A stretch of 24,036 nt of DNA, from NCBI GenBank assembly GCA_016839635.1, contig JAEOTV010000136.1:1-24036 (forward strand), read 5' to 3'. Origin of the DNA: Promethearchaeota archaeon. Lineage in GTDB: Archaea; Asgardarchaeota; Lokiarchaeia; Sigynarchaeales; SOKP01. Under the pieces are notes generated by a model. That model had not been told where the DNA came from. It saw nothing but the letters and a program-made list of their open reading frames with translations, and did no database searches. This document shows positions 7,964-15,581 of this stretch, piece after piece; the first letter of the stretch is position 1, and each line of letters opens with the position of its first letter. Both the position numbers and the translations under genes were made by a program.

Positions 7964-8935
7964 ATGGAATTGTTCCAGGTTTTTTGGGACGGCCAAAAGA
8001 AACTTTTTTTAGAATTCAAAAAAGAAGAAAATGAAAAAGAATTTTATCTCCGCCATAATATAAAGCGTTTAAATATACAATTTGAAATTTCAAAAGAAGA
8101 AGTATTATATAAAGAGCCTCCTTACCTTATTTCTATTAAAAATCTATATCATTCAGGAGAAACACTTGCTTTTACTATTGATTTAGATTTAATAAATAAT
8201 CATGACGATCTTCAAATTAAAATTATAAGAATACTAATATTTCTAAACTCCGGTCAAAGAATTGAGCATTCCTTCAGAGAAACCTTTAAAGTATCTGAAA
8301 TCGAATTTAATGAAGATTGTTATATAGGATTCGAATTTGAGGATTTAAACTTACACAAAAATCTAAGGAGTACATTTACCCAAGAAAAAATATATGAAGA
8401 AATTAAAACAGACTCTAATAAAAGCGAACATAAAAGAACGGTCGTGTATGAAAAAAAAAGAATTGAAAATATCCCCGAAGATTTCTCGATTGTTTCAATG
8501 GTTAATGAAAGCAATAAGACATTAAAGAATATAGAAGAACAAATAAAAAATTTAGCAGTTATATTAAAAAATATGAGTTTCAATAATACTCAGTATCTCC
8601 CCCCCATTCCTGCTAAAAGGAGTCAGGAACCAGGTATAGAAAGAATAAGAAAACCTCCTTCTAATTATAGCTTACTTCAAAGTGGAGCTCCTTCAGCAAA
8701 AATTTTAGTAATTAAAGAAATGAAATCTATTTTTCAAAATTCTCTTGATGAAAATAGTGAAATTAATATAAAAGACATTTTAAAGCCTATGAGTGAAGAA
8801 GAACTAAAAGCTATTACCCTTTCTGATGAAGTTTTAATGGAGAAAGAACAAAAATCTATAAAAAATCAAATCAAAAGATTAAAAAATAAAACAAAGAAAC
8901 CACTTGAGTTGGAGAATTTAAAAAAGCCGGAATAA
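7964..8935 (+). CDS. Unknown protein: beta-rich N-terminal domain, coiled coil, helical tail
   Basis: I do not recognise this 323-residue protein. Residues 1-130 alternate hydrophobic and polar residues as in a beta-sandwich (FQVFWDGQKKLFLEF, later LAFTIDLDLIN and YIGFEFEDLNL). Residues about 175-205 form a short coiled coil (NESNKTLKNIEEQIKNLAVI). A Pro-rich linker (about 208-240) leads to a helical, highly charged C-terminal region with MSEEELKAITLSDEV. There is no signal peptide or membrane span, so it is probably cytoplasmic. The general plan (globular head, coiled coil, Pro-rich linker, basic helical tail) is like that of the IFT52-domain protein at 11157-12530, and both lie in a co-directed run with a GPN GTPase. 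A shared complex is possible but not shown. Confidence 0.8.
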   Translation: MELFQVFWDGQKKLFLEFKKEENEKEFYLRHNIKRLNIQFEISKEEVLYKEPPYLISIKNLYHSGETLAFTIDLDLINNHDDLQIKIIRILIFLNSGQRIEHSFRETFKVSEIEFNEDCYIGFEFEDLNLHKNLRSTFTQEKIYEEIKTDSNKSEHKRTVVYEKKRIENIPEDFSIVSMVNESNKTLKNIEEQIKNLAVILKNMSFNNTQYLPPIPAKRSQEPGIERIRKPPSNYSLLQSGAPSAKILVIKEMKSIFQNSLDENSEINIKDILKPMSEEELKAITLSDEVLMEKEQKSIKNQIKRLKNKTKKPLELENLKKPE

Positions 8936-9001
8936 ATCTTTTTTCATCCTCTTCTTACAATAAAATAAGACTACAAATATTTTTGAATTATTATTATCCA
9001 A

Positions 9002-9013
9002 ATAATTAGGGAT
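9002..9013 (+). repeat. 12-mer ATAATTAGGGAT shared with the DMT-transporter upstream region (copy 1)
   Basis: An exact copy stands on the minus strand at 6488-6499, upstream of the DMT transporter. Each copy lies 40-80 bases before a gene whose best start is ATT. It could be a shared promoter or operator element, or chance in AT-rich sequence. Confidence 0.35.
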
Positions 9014-9068
9014 AAATCTTTTTCTTAAATCCAATATTAAATTATTATTAGGATTTGTTAATTCAATT

Positions 9069-9073
9069 GAGGT
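9069..9073 (+). promoter_or_regulatory. Shine-Dalgarno site before a putative ATT start of the GPN GTPase
   Basis: GAGGT is complementary to the archaeal 16S 3' end and lies 7 bases before ATT 9081. No ATG, GTG or TTG is in frame between the upstream stop (9003-9005) and the Walker A motif. Confidence 0.5.
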
Positions 9074-9080
9074 TAAAAAA

Positions 9081-9857
9081 ATTTTATTAAACTATTTTAT
9101 AGGAACAGCAGGAAGTGGAAAATCTACACTTACAGGAGAATTAAAAGAGTATATTATAACTCGAGATCCAGAAATATCTGTTATTACGATAAACCTAGAT
9201 CCGGGTGTAAAGATCTTATCCTATACTCCTGATATAGATATCCGAGATTACATTATTCTTGAAGAAGTAATGGAACAATATAATTTAGGTCCTAATGGAG
9301 CTATGATCCTAGCTTCTGATTTGATGGTAAATAATCTAGATGACTTAAAAGAGGAGATAGATGATTTTAATCCGGATTGGATTTTAGTAGATACAGTGGG
9401 GCAATTAGAGCTCTTCGCTTTTCGTGAAACTGGGCCATTGATCGCAAGTGCTTTAGGATTTGGTTCAATACAGCGAGCAGTAAGTTTTCTTTTTGATTCA
9501 AATTTTGTATTAAGACCAAACGGTTTTATATCTACCTTACTTTTAGCAGCTTCTGTACAATTCCGGTTTAGAGATATACCTCAAATTAATATTCTATCTA
9601 AATCAGATTTATTAGATGTCGATCAAATTGATATGATTGTTAATTGGAGTCAAGACTTCAAAGCATTAGAAGAATCCACTAGTGAGAGAGAAAGTGGATT
9701 GATCAGGGAATTATCGATGTACTTATCGGAAGTGTTTATCCAAATGGGGTCAACTGCAGAATTAATTCCTTGTTCAACGAAAGAAGAAAATGGGCTTGAT
9801 TTATTATTTGGATATTTACAAAGGGTTTTTGATTCAGACAAATCTAGATTTTATTAA
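9081..9857 (+). CDS. GPN-loop GTPase (archaeal ATP_bind_1/XAB1 family)
   Basis: Homodimeric-type GTPase of the GPN family, related to eukaryotic GPN1-3, which help assemble RNA polymerase II. The first in-frame ATG (9270) would cut off the P-loop, yet the upstream frame encodes the whole N-terminus: NYFIGTAGSGKST (Walker A, residues 4-16), NLDPG (38-42), IDIRDYI (52-58), then the diagnostic GPN (70-72) in YNLGPNGAM. The true protein is therefore about 258 residues, the usual family length. I place the start at ATT 9081, 7 bases after GAGGT. Alternatives are a TTG at 9067 plus one base missing from the A7 run at 9075-9081, or a sequencing error. Two motifs deviate: DTVGQ (104-108) where DTPGQ is usual, and LSKSDLL where NKxD is usual. 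It lies 49 bases before the nucleotidyltransferase on the same strand. Confidence 0.88.
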   Translation: MLLNYFIGTAGSGKSTLTGELKEYIITRDPEISVITINLDPGVKILSYTPDIDIRDYIILEEVMEQYNLGPNGAMILASDLMVNNLDDLKEEIDDFNPDWILVDTVGQLELFAFRETGPLIASALGFGSIQRAVSFLFDSNFVLRPNGFISTLLLAASVQFRFRDIPQINILSKSDLLDVDQIDMIVNWSQDFKALEESTSERESGLIRELSMYLSEVFIQMGSTAELIPCSTKEENGLDLLFGYLQRVFDSDKSRFY

Positions 9858-9906
9858 TAGTATTCCATAATATCAATTATAAACTCAGTAAATTTAACTA
9901 ATTATC

Positions 9907-11004
9907 ATGAAAATAATTGGTCCAATTGCGGGAATAGGATCCAGATTGAAGCCTTTTACATTAAGTAAGCCAAAAGCATTCTTAACAGTTGCAGGTAAAA
10001 CAGTTCTAGATCATATGCTTATTAAATTTAGTAAGACTTTTGACTCAGATACTGAGTTAATTTTAATTGTAGGCTATAAGAAAAGACAAATAATAGATTA
10101 TATCAAAAAACAGTACGATGACAGATTCAAACTTACATTTATTGAGCAAATTCCAAGAGGATATGAAGAAGGAATACCATATTATTGGGGTTTGGGGGAA
10201 GCAGTATATTTAGCACATTCAAGATTCAAAAAAACAGAGTCAAAAAACCCGAAAGATGATAAAAGAGACGGATCTCTAATTTTTTTGGGTGATATGCTTC
10301 CTCTAGATGAGTACTCTTATTTGATGTATAAATATTGGGAATCCGATGTTGATGGAATAATTACTGTAATGAAAGTTCCTAAAGAAGATGCAAGTTCTTA
10401 TGGTATTGTGGCATTAAATGAACATAATCTGATAGAGAAATTAGTAGAAAAACCTAAAGAATATATATCTAATTTGGCTATCGCAGGAATATATTCCTTT
10501 TCAAATACTGCAACATGGGCACTTTTCAAAAATCTTAAAAAATATCTGGATCAAAGAACTGATGAGTCGAAGGAAATTTATATGACAGATAGTTTACAAG
10601 ATCTTGTAGAACAAGGATTCAATATCGCTGCAGTTGAATTAAAACAAGGGTTCTTAGACTTTGGGCGTCCTTCTGAACTTTTGAAGGGCAATAAATACCT
10701 TTTGGAACAAAACTTTAGTAGAGCAGATGATTTTCAAAAATATAATATAATTGTAGAGAGAGCGTTCTTAAAGAATCCTTGTTTTATAGGGAAAAATTCT
10801 AAGATTTTAAATTCTGTAATTGGTCCTTATGTCTCAATTGGTGATGAATCTTACATTGAGAATTGTATCTTAGAAAATTGCGTTATAGAAACGAAAGCTT
10901 ATCTTAACAATATAATCTCTAAAAATTCAATTATTGGCAACAATGTTAAAGTTGAAAATATCAGTAAAGAAAATTTGATTATTGGAGATAAAAGCGCTTA
11001 TTGA
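9907..11004 (+). CDS. Sugar-1-phosphate nucleotidyltransferase with C-terminal left-handed beta helix
   Basis: NDP-sugar pyrophosphorylase of 365 residues that joins a sugar-1-phosphate and an NTP to give NDP-sugar and pyrophosphate. The N-terminal signature reads GPIAGIGSRLKPFTLSKPKA (residues 5-24), a close variant of the family's GGxGTRLxPxTxxxPKP. LGDMLPL near residue 120 carries the metal-binding Asp, and SYGIVALNE with EKPKE near 165-185 are family landmarks. Residues about 275-360 form hexapeptide repeats (IGKNSKI, IGPYVSIGD, IIGNNVKVEN) of a left-handed beta helix, as in long RmlA-type or GlmU-like enzymes; such tails allow oligomerisation or an added acyl/acetyltransferase activity. 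The exact sugar cannot be told. It probably supplies activated sugars for glycans or N-glycosylation. Confidence 0.9.
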   Translation: MKIIGPIAGIGSRLKPFTLSKPKAFLTVAGKTVLDHMLIKFSKTFDSDTELILIVGYKKRQIIDYIKKQYDDRFKLTFIEQIPRGYEEGIPYYWGLGEAVYLAHSRFKKTESKNPKDDKRDGSLIFLGDMLPLDEYSYLMYKYWESDVDGIITVMKVPKEDASSYGIVALNEHNLIEKLVEKPKEYISNLAIAGIYSFSNTATWALFKNLKKYLDQRTDESKEIYMTDSLQDLVEQGFNIAAVELKQGFLDFGRPSELLKGNKYLLEQNFSRADDFQKYNIIVERAFLKNPCFIGKNSKILNSVIGPYVSIGDESYIENCILENCVIETKAYLNNIISKNSIIGNNVKVENISKENLIIGDKSAY

Positions 11005-11156
11005 ATTTTTTGCTAAAGGTGATATATAAAAACTTGGAAAATATGAATGATGACTTCTATATATTATAATTAAATATTAATTTTAGAAATATTAAAATAC
11101 TACATAATAATAACAAGAAATTGAGAAGGTAATAAAAAAAAAAAATATGATCAAAA

Positions 11157-12530
11157 ATGCCATATCATATCGCTTTTGATATTTCTCATAAGCCAAGAGG
11201 CAAAATTGATGAAAATCTTACTGAGCTTCGAGATTATCTAAATTCAAATGATTTTATTTGTTATAACTTTTTAGAAGTGCCTATTACTGAAGATTCTTTA
11301 ACTCCTTATGATATTCTTGTTTTTGTATGCCCTGATTTTGCTAGACTATCTTCCTTGGAAATTACAGCAATTGTAAACTGGGTTAAGAATTCTGGAGGAG
11401 GTATATTACTATTATCACATGCAGGAGGAGATAGGGGGCGTGGAAGCAACTTATCTGAAATTTCAGAACAATTTGGAATTGCTTTTGAAAATGATCAAGT
11501 TTTAGATAATAGAATAAATTTAGGTTTAGAGAATATCCCTTTAATCTCAGCATTCAATATACCTCATCCAGTTACTAGTGGAATAAGTACTTTATGTTAT
11601 AGATCAGGGTCATCTCTTTCTATTATAGGAAGCGGTGCTTTTTCTATAGCAGATTCGAATGAAACGTCTGAACCTTTTTCTTGTCCACTCATCTGTGTTT
11701 CTGAACCAGAAAAAGGAAGGGTTTGTTGCATTGGAAGTTATGAATTATTTAGGGATAAAATAGGAGGAGGTTTTCAATGTAATGATAATCTCCAATTAGC
11801 ATTAAATATTTTTAAATGGCTTGTTTCTGATTATCGAATGGATATAAGAGCTAATTTAGATGTACCTGTACCAATTCCTCAATCATCTGTTACCTCACAA
11901 AAAATACCAAAAGAACCAGAATTATCATCTGCTTATGTTTCTACAGAGAAAAGAACAATAGACATAGATTTTTCAATGAAGATTTCTAAAAAAAGTGAAT
12001 TAGTGGAGTTATTAAAAATATTTCAAAATCAAATTAATACTATCCAATCCACAATAAATAAATTAATTGAAAAAGCAATTAATTCAGAAGATGAAATTTA
12101 TGAAATGAAAAACTCAGAACTTCTACAAAATTCCACCAATCCTGAACCAATCTCACCAATTCAAAATTCAACATCTCAAGTTGATGAAAAGTCGAGTTCT
12201 GAGTTATTGATAAAAGAGGAACCTACTTTAACTGCTTTACCTCCGAAACCAGATAGTTTAAAAAAAGAAGAATCTAAATCAGAAGAACCTTTAGAACCCC
12301 CCCCTACACTTAAAAAGAAAGGTAAAACTAAAAAAGAATTAAGAGATGAAAAACATGGCCTAGAAACGAAAATGACTTCTGTCCAAGATTTAATGAAATT
12401 CATTGATAAAAAACATACATCGGGAAAACTGAATAATAATGAATATGAAAAAAGATCAAAGAAACTACAGGGCGATTTAAAAAAAACGAAAAAAAGGATA
12501 AATATAATCAATAAGCTTTTAGAAAAGTAA
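11157..12530 (+). CDS. IFT52/GldG-like (GIFT) domain protein with coiled-coil tail
   Basis: Protein of 457 residues. Residues 1-222 form a glutamine-amidotransferase-like alpha/beta domain of the type in eukaryotic intraflagellar transport protein IFT52 and bacterial GldG. Visible landmarks: IAFDISHK at the first strand; PYDILVFVCPDFARLSSLEI, then WVKNSGGGILLLSHAGGDR; LSEISEQFGIAFENDQVLDN; and GRVCCIGSYELFRD followed by a helix ending FKWLVSD. IFT52 has the same sequence of elements (GGES.. loop, EEYGI, GKLAVLGS..MFSD, FQWL). No catalytic Cys is evident, so the domain probably binds rather than catalyses. Residues about 268-303 are a coiled coil, 310-385 a Pro/Glu/Ser-rich linker, and 388-457 a basic helical region with a KHTSGKLNNNEYEKR turn. 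No signal peptide; probably cytoplasmic. Start ATG 11157 is fixed by TGA at 11148. Confidence 0.8.
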   Translation: MPYHIAFDISHKPRGKIDENLTELRDYLNSNDFICYNFLEVPITEDSLTPYDILVFVCPDFARLSSLEITAIVNWVKNSGGGILLLSHAGGDRGRGSNLSEISEQFGIAFENDQVLDNRINLGLENIPLISAFNIPHPVTSGISTLCYRSGSSLSIIGSGAFSIADSNETSEPFSCPLICVSEPEKGRVCCIGSYELFRDKIGGGFQCNDNLQLALNIFKWLVSDYRMDIRANLDVPVPIPQSSVTSQKIPKEPELSSAYVSTEKRTIDIDFSMKISKKSELVELLKIFQNQINTIQSTINKLIEKAINSEDEIYEMKNSELLQNSTNPEPISPIQNSTSQVDEKSSSELLIKEEPTLTALPPKPDSLKKEESKSEEPLEPPPTLKKKGKTKKELRDEKHGLETKMTSVQDLMKFIDKKHTSGKLNNNEYEKRSKKLQGDLKKTKKRINIINKLLEK

Positions 12531-12596
12531 GTTAAATATATTATTCGCTTGATTGCATTGATGAATTATTAGGATGAATCATAAATCTGGAAAGCT

Positions 12597-13016
12597 TTAT
12601 TTTATCACATCTGTTATGAAGCATGTCTCTACGATCTTTACGCCTTTTATTGGGGAAATCTTTTCTTCAATTAATGGATTAAATTTCTCAATTGATTCAA
12701 TTTCTACTTTCATAAATAATCCACAATCCCCAGAAAGTCTCCAAATATTCGTTATTTCTTCAATTTCTAATAACTCTTTCAAAATCCTTTTAATTTCTTT
12801 GAAATCCGGTTCCACTTTTACTGTTGCTCTAGTACGCGGTTTATTATCGATGCGATATTCAATAGTAAATCTTTTAATGATTCCCTCATCACTCAATTTT
12901 TTAACTCTTCTTCTAACTGTTGCTTCAGTTTTCCCTACATTCTGAGAAATATCATTAAAAGACATCCTACTATTTTCTTTTAGTAGTTCCAAAATTTTAA
13001 GGTCAACAATATCCAT
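12597..13016 (-). CDS. Lrp/AsnC-family transcriptional regulator
   Basis: DNA-binding regulator of 139 residues. The N-terminal winged helix-turn-helix is clear: DLKILELLKENSRMSFNDIS, then KTEATVRRRVKKLSDEGIIKRFT (about residues 5-50). The C-terminal RAM-type alpha/beta domain follows (about 60-139), with SGDCGLFMKVEIES and a final CFITDVI strand. Archaeal members sense amino acids or metabolites and repress or activate neighbouring and distant genes. It is convergent with the IFT52-like gene. A TATA box (13052-13059) lies 36 bases upstream and a perfect inverted repeat (13096-13112) lies upstream of that, a possible operator. Targets are unknown. Confidence 0.92.
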   Translation of the reverse strand: MDIVDLKILELLKENSRMSFNDISQNVGKTEATVRRRVKKLSDEGIIKRFTIEYRIDNKPRTRATVKVEPDFKEIKRILKELLEIEEITNIWRLSGDCGLFMKVEIESIEKFNPLIEEKISPIKGVKIVETCFITDVIK

Positions 13017-13051
13017 TATGTTTTAATCACGAATTGAACTTTTTATTCTTT

Positions 13052-13059
13052 TTTATAAA
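13052..13059 (-). promoter_or_regulatory. TATA box of the Lrp/AsnC regulator gene
   Basis: TTTATAAA on the minus strand, 36 bases before ATG 13016, at the distance expected for a short-leader archaeal promoter. The 327 bases between 13017 and 13343 hold this box, the inverted repeat at 13096-13112 and the terminator at 13316-13336; I see no gene there. Confidence 0.5.
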
Positions 13060-13095
13060 TAATTTTTTTTAATTATTAAATATGATGAATAATTT

Positions 13096-13112
13096 ATCAA
13101 CTTTTAGTTGAT
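13096..13112. repeat. Perfect inverted repeat ATCAACT-TTT-AGTTGAT, possible operator
   Basis: Seven-base arms with a 3-base centre, in the upstream region of the Lrp/AsnC gene. A near copy with six-base arms is at 19004-19016. It may bind the Lrp regulator (autoregulation), which is inference. Confidence 0.45.
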
Positions 13113-13315
13113 TAAAACTTCAATTTTATTCTTTTTTTGCAAAATTTTGTTTATATTATTACAACCCTATGTCAATAAAACCTTAAATAAATTTATCAAT
13201 CTATTAATATTCATCTCCAAATTTTCTTTTTTCACCAATTCAAATTAGTTATTCAAAAAAATATGAATTGGTTGGTTTGATGATTTTGAGATTATAAGTT
13301 ATTTTCTAAATAAAT

Positions 13316-13336
13316 AAAAAAAGAAGCAAAAAAAAA
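13316..13336 (-). terminator. Poly-T terminator of the CD36-like gene
   Basis: On the minus strand, runs of nine and seven T separated by GCTTC begin 7 bases after the stop codon at 13344. Archaeal RNA polymerase terminates at such T tracts without a hairpin. Confidence 0.55.
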
Positions 13337-13343
13337 TATTCCT

Positions 13344-15398
13344 TTATTTTCGTTTCGTTAATAACACTAGAATAATACCAAGAACTCCGATTCCACCAAG
13401 AACTCCTCCCGCTATTGTAAACATGAAGAAGATATTATTACCTAACGTGTAACTGTCTGTTGGAAGATTTCCAAGATTTTGTATATTATTTAACACAAAA
13501 TTATCTCTGATATTAACGACCCATGTTAAGATTTCATCCAATTGAGCATAACTTAATGAAGCATTATAATAGTTAAGACCTATTCTTACTACTGCAGTAT
13601 CATAGTATTCTTGTATGAAATCATATGCACTTTCACTTTTTATTGCGTTATACCAGTATGACATACCTTTCCAATTAACTAATGAATAATCTTCGTCTTG
13701 ATTCCATATCATATATGCTGTAAATTCATCAATATTGGATTTGGTTGGAATACCTAATTCCCATCCACTAATAGAAGATAATCCTTGAAATGGGCCAATA
13801 TCCAATCCATTCACGTAGAGAGCACCATCTGCCCATTGACGATAGAATTCAAATTGTGCATATGTCCACATCCTAGTACGGGTATAACTCCAAGTAATTG
13901 CAGGAGTGATATTATATCTGAATGTATTAAACAACCAATTATTTATCAAGGTTAATTGATCCATATCTATGTTAAAAGCTGTGATAAGTTCAGTCTGAGC
14001 AGTTGAATCTCCTTCATACGCGTCAATCCATTTTATAATTCCATCTCGATCTATAAATGATGAGGTGTTTAATGGGTTAAGGAGAGCGAGTGCTGTCGCT
14101 AGTGAGATATTTGATTTTGAGGGAATGCCAATTTCAAATGGTTCTACATCTGCTCCTAGGTCAAGTCCTTCTGGTATATACGTACCATTAGCCCATTGTG
14201 CTGCATATATAATGTCAGAATAATCTGATATTGGTATTCCAGCTCCTATTGGTGCGGGGAGAGGATAAATAAGATCAACTAGATTGTTTCTTACAAGCCC
14301 AAATAACCAAGAATAAATCCTATTTGTTGAGGCATTATTTAAGTTAAATGTAGTTTTTAGTGCATTTTGGATTGATAGAGATCCTTGGTACGCATCGAAC
14401 CATTTCAAAATCCCCTCATCGTTAACAAATGATGAAGTATTCAAGGGATCCCAAAGATTAATCGAAGTAGTATAATTTATGTTTGTCGGAGTATTTCTAC
14501 CTACTTCTAAACCTATTGTGCTAGAGGGGATATATTCACTAAAATACGACAAATCGAATCCATTCGATATCCAAGTACCATTAGCCCATTGATCATAAAA
14601 GACGCGATCTGCATATGTCTCAAGGTCCATTGGAGCGTAGTCATTTTTAATGATAACATCCCATAAATACGTAGTAATGTAAGCAGAAAAGTTTTGAAGC
14701 TGGCCAGATGACCAATTACATTCATAAACAGTTTCCATTAAAGATCTATTTGTTCCAATATCTGCCTTAGCGTTATAGTAAAATTCGAGCCAATCTAAAA
14801 GCCTAGTTCCATATGTAGTATCTTGTTGCACTCCAGGATATAAGGTACCGCTAATATCTCGTCCACCTAATAAATAACCAATACTAATGGGGGTGTAGTT
14901 AAGACTTTCTGCACCTCCTGTCATATATTCTGAAATTCCTTCTATTGGAGTAACGTAATCGTCTTGAAATGTATAACTGTTGAAGAATACCTCCCGTGCA
15001 AAAGCTCGTGTAGTTTCATTATTCTCTCTAACATCATCTACAGTATGAAACATAGCAGACGCCGCTCGGGATGCGTTAATATAATCTGGCAAAAGTTCAA
15101 TTGTTACATTTTTAAGATATCTTAAAGTTGCGGGTATACCATAAACTAACACAAAGCCCTGTTCTAATTCAGTAATGTGCTCGTCGTGTATTGCTGGAAG
15201 AACACTATAAATTCCTAAGCCTAGATAATTAGCTTCTATATCGTCGTTAACGTCCTCTTCTAGCGCAATTAAAAAATGCGGGAATTGTGAAGAAACCCCA
15301 TCACCTAAATATGCTTTTATGAACAATCCAGTAGGGATAAGTCCGATTCCAACGAGTAATAGAATTAATGATAAGTTTATTTTAGATTTGTTTAGCAT
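13344..15398 (-). CDS. Membrane protein with large triple-repeat ectodomain, CD36-like topology
   Basis: Protein of 684 residues from ATG 15398. An ATG at 15455 would add 19 residues ahead of a good signal anchor and is less likely, since AT-rich promoter-like sequence lies at about 15418-15433. Topology: short basic N-terminus, membrane helix (LILLLVGIGLIPTGLFI), about 620 outside residues with many N-x-S/T sites, a second helix near the C-terminus (FTIAGGVLGGIGVLGIILVLL) and a KRK tail. The ectodomain holds three related units of 120-132 residues, each with a QWANGT/QWADGA motif, a GLDL strand, an LxxGxPTxxNI-like turn, a LWDPLNTSSFxxxxGIxKWxDA segment and a closing NWLF helix. Two-ended anchoring and the QW/LWDP motifs recall CD36/LIMP-2 proteins of protists. 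A lipid- or ligand-binding role at the surface is inference. No enzyme motif is seen. Confidence 0.8.
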   Translation of the reverse strand: MLNKSKINLSLILLLVGIGLIPTGLFIKAYLGDGVSSQFPHFLIALEEDVNDDIEANYLGLGIYSVLPAIHDEHITELEQGFVLVYGIPATLRYLKNVTIELLPDYINASRAASAMFHTVDDVRENNETTRAFAREVFFNSYTFQDDYVTPIEGISEYMTGGAESLNYTPISIGYLLGGRDISGTLYPGVQQDTTYGTRLLDWLEFYYNAKADIGTNRSLMETVYECNWSSGQLQNFSAYITTYLWDVIIKNDYAPMDLETYADRVFYDQWANGTWISNGFDLSYFSEYIPSSTIGLEVGRNTPTNINYTTSINLWDPLNTSSFVNDEGILKWFDAYQGSLSIQNALKTTFNLNNASTNRIYSWLFGLVRNNLVDLIYPLPAPIGAGIPISDYSDIIYAAQWANGTYIPEGLDLGADVEPFEIGIPSKSNISLATALALLNPLNTSSFIDRDGIIKWIDAYEGDSTAQTELITAFNIDMDQLTLINNWLFNTFRYNITPAITWSYTRTRMWTYAQFEFYRQWADGALYVNGLDIGPFQGLSSISGWELGIPTKSNIDEFTAYMIWNQDEDYSLVNWKGMSYWYNAIKSESAYDFIQEYYDTAVVRIGLNYYNASLSYAQLDEILTWVVNIRDNFVLNNIQNLGNLPTDSYTLGNNIFFMFTIAGGVLGGIGVLGIILVLLTKRK
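13824..14610 (-). repeat. Three tandem units in the ectodomain coding region
   Basis: Anchor motifs QWANGT, QWANGT and QWADGA are encoded near 14578-14595, 14183-14200 and 13824-13841, giving spacings of about 395 and 359 bases. The first two units are closest to each other (both carry NPLNTSSF or DPLNTSSF). Confidence 0.7.
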
Positions 15399-15534
15399 AA
15401 TAAATATTTTGAATTGTATAATATTATTAAATATTTCCACTGAATTGACAATCAATTCTTTTATTGAAAATCGTCTAATTTTAATAATGCAATATAATTT
15501 ATGCTAATGGGATCTTTATTGCGAAAAATCTTTT

Positions 15535-15544
15535 TTTATAAAAA
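15535..15544 (+). promoter_or_regulatory. TATA box of the half-MFS gene
   Basis: TTTATAAAAA lies about 40 bases before ATG 15582; the purine-rich CGAAAAA just upstream could be a BRE element. AAGGAG follows at 15555-15560. Confidence 0.45.
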
Positions 15545-15581
15545 AAAACTTTTTAAGGAGTCTATATTAAAATGATTAATT

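Noticed and set aside
9270..9857. Short version of the GPN GTPase starting at ATG 9270
   Set aside because: It removes the Walker A motif and the NLDPG segment that the in-frame upstream sequence clearly encodes.
12176..12511. Minus-strand frame of 111 codons opposite the IFT52-like gene
   Set aside because: Antisense to the lysine/glutamate-rich tail, with no start signal or family motif.
12574..12945. Plus-strand frame of 123 codons
   Set aside because: Antisense to the well-supported Lrp/AsnC regulator.
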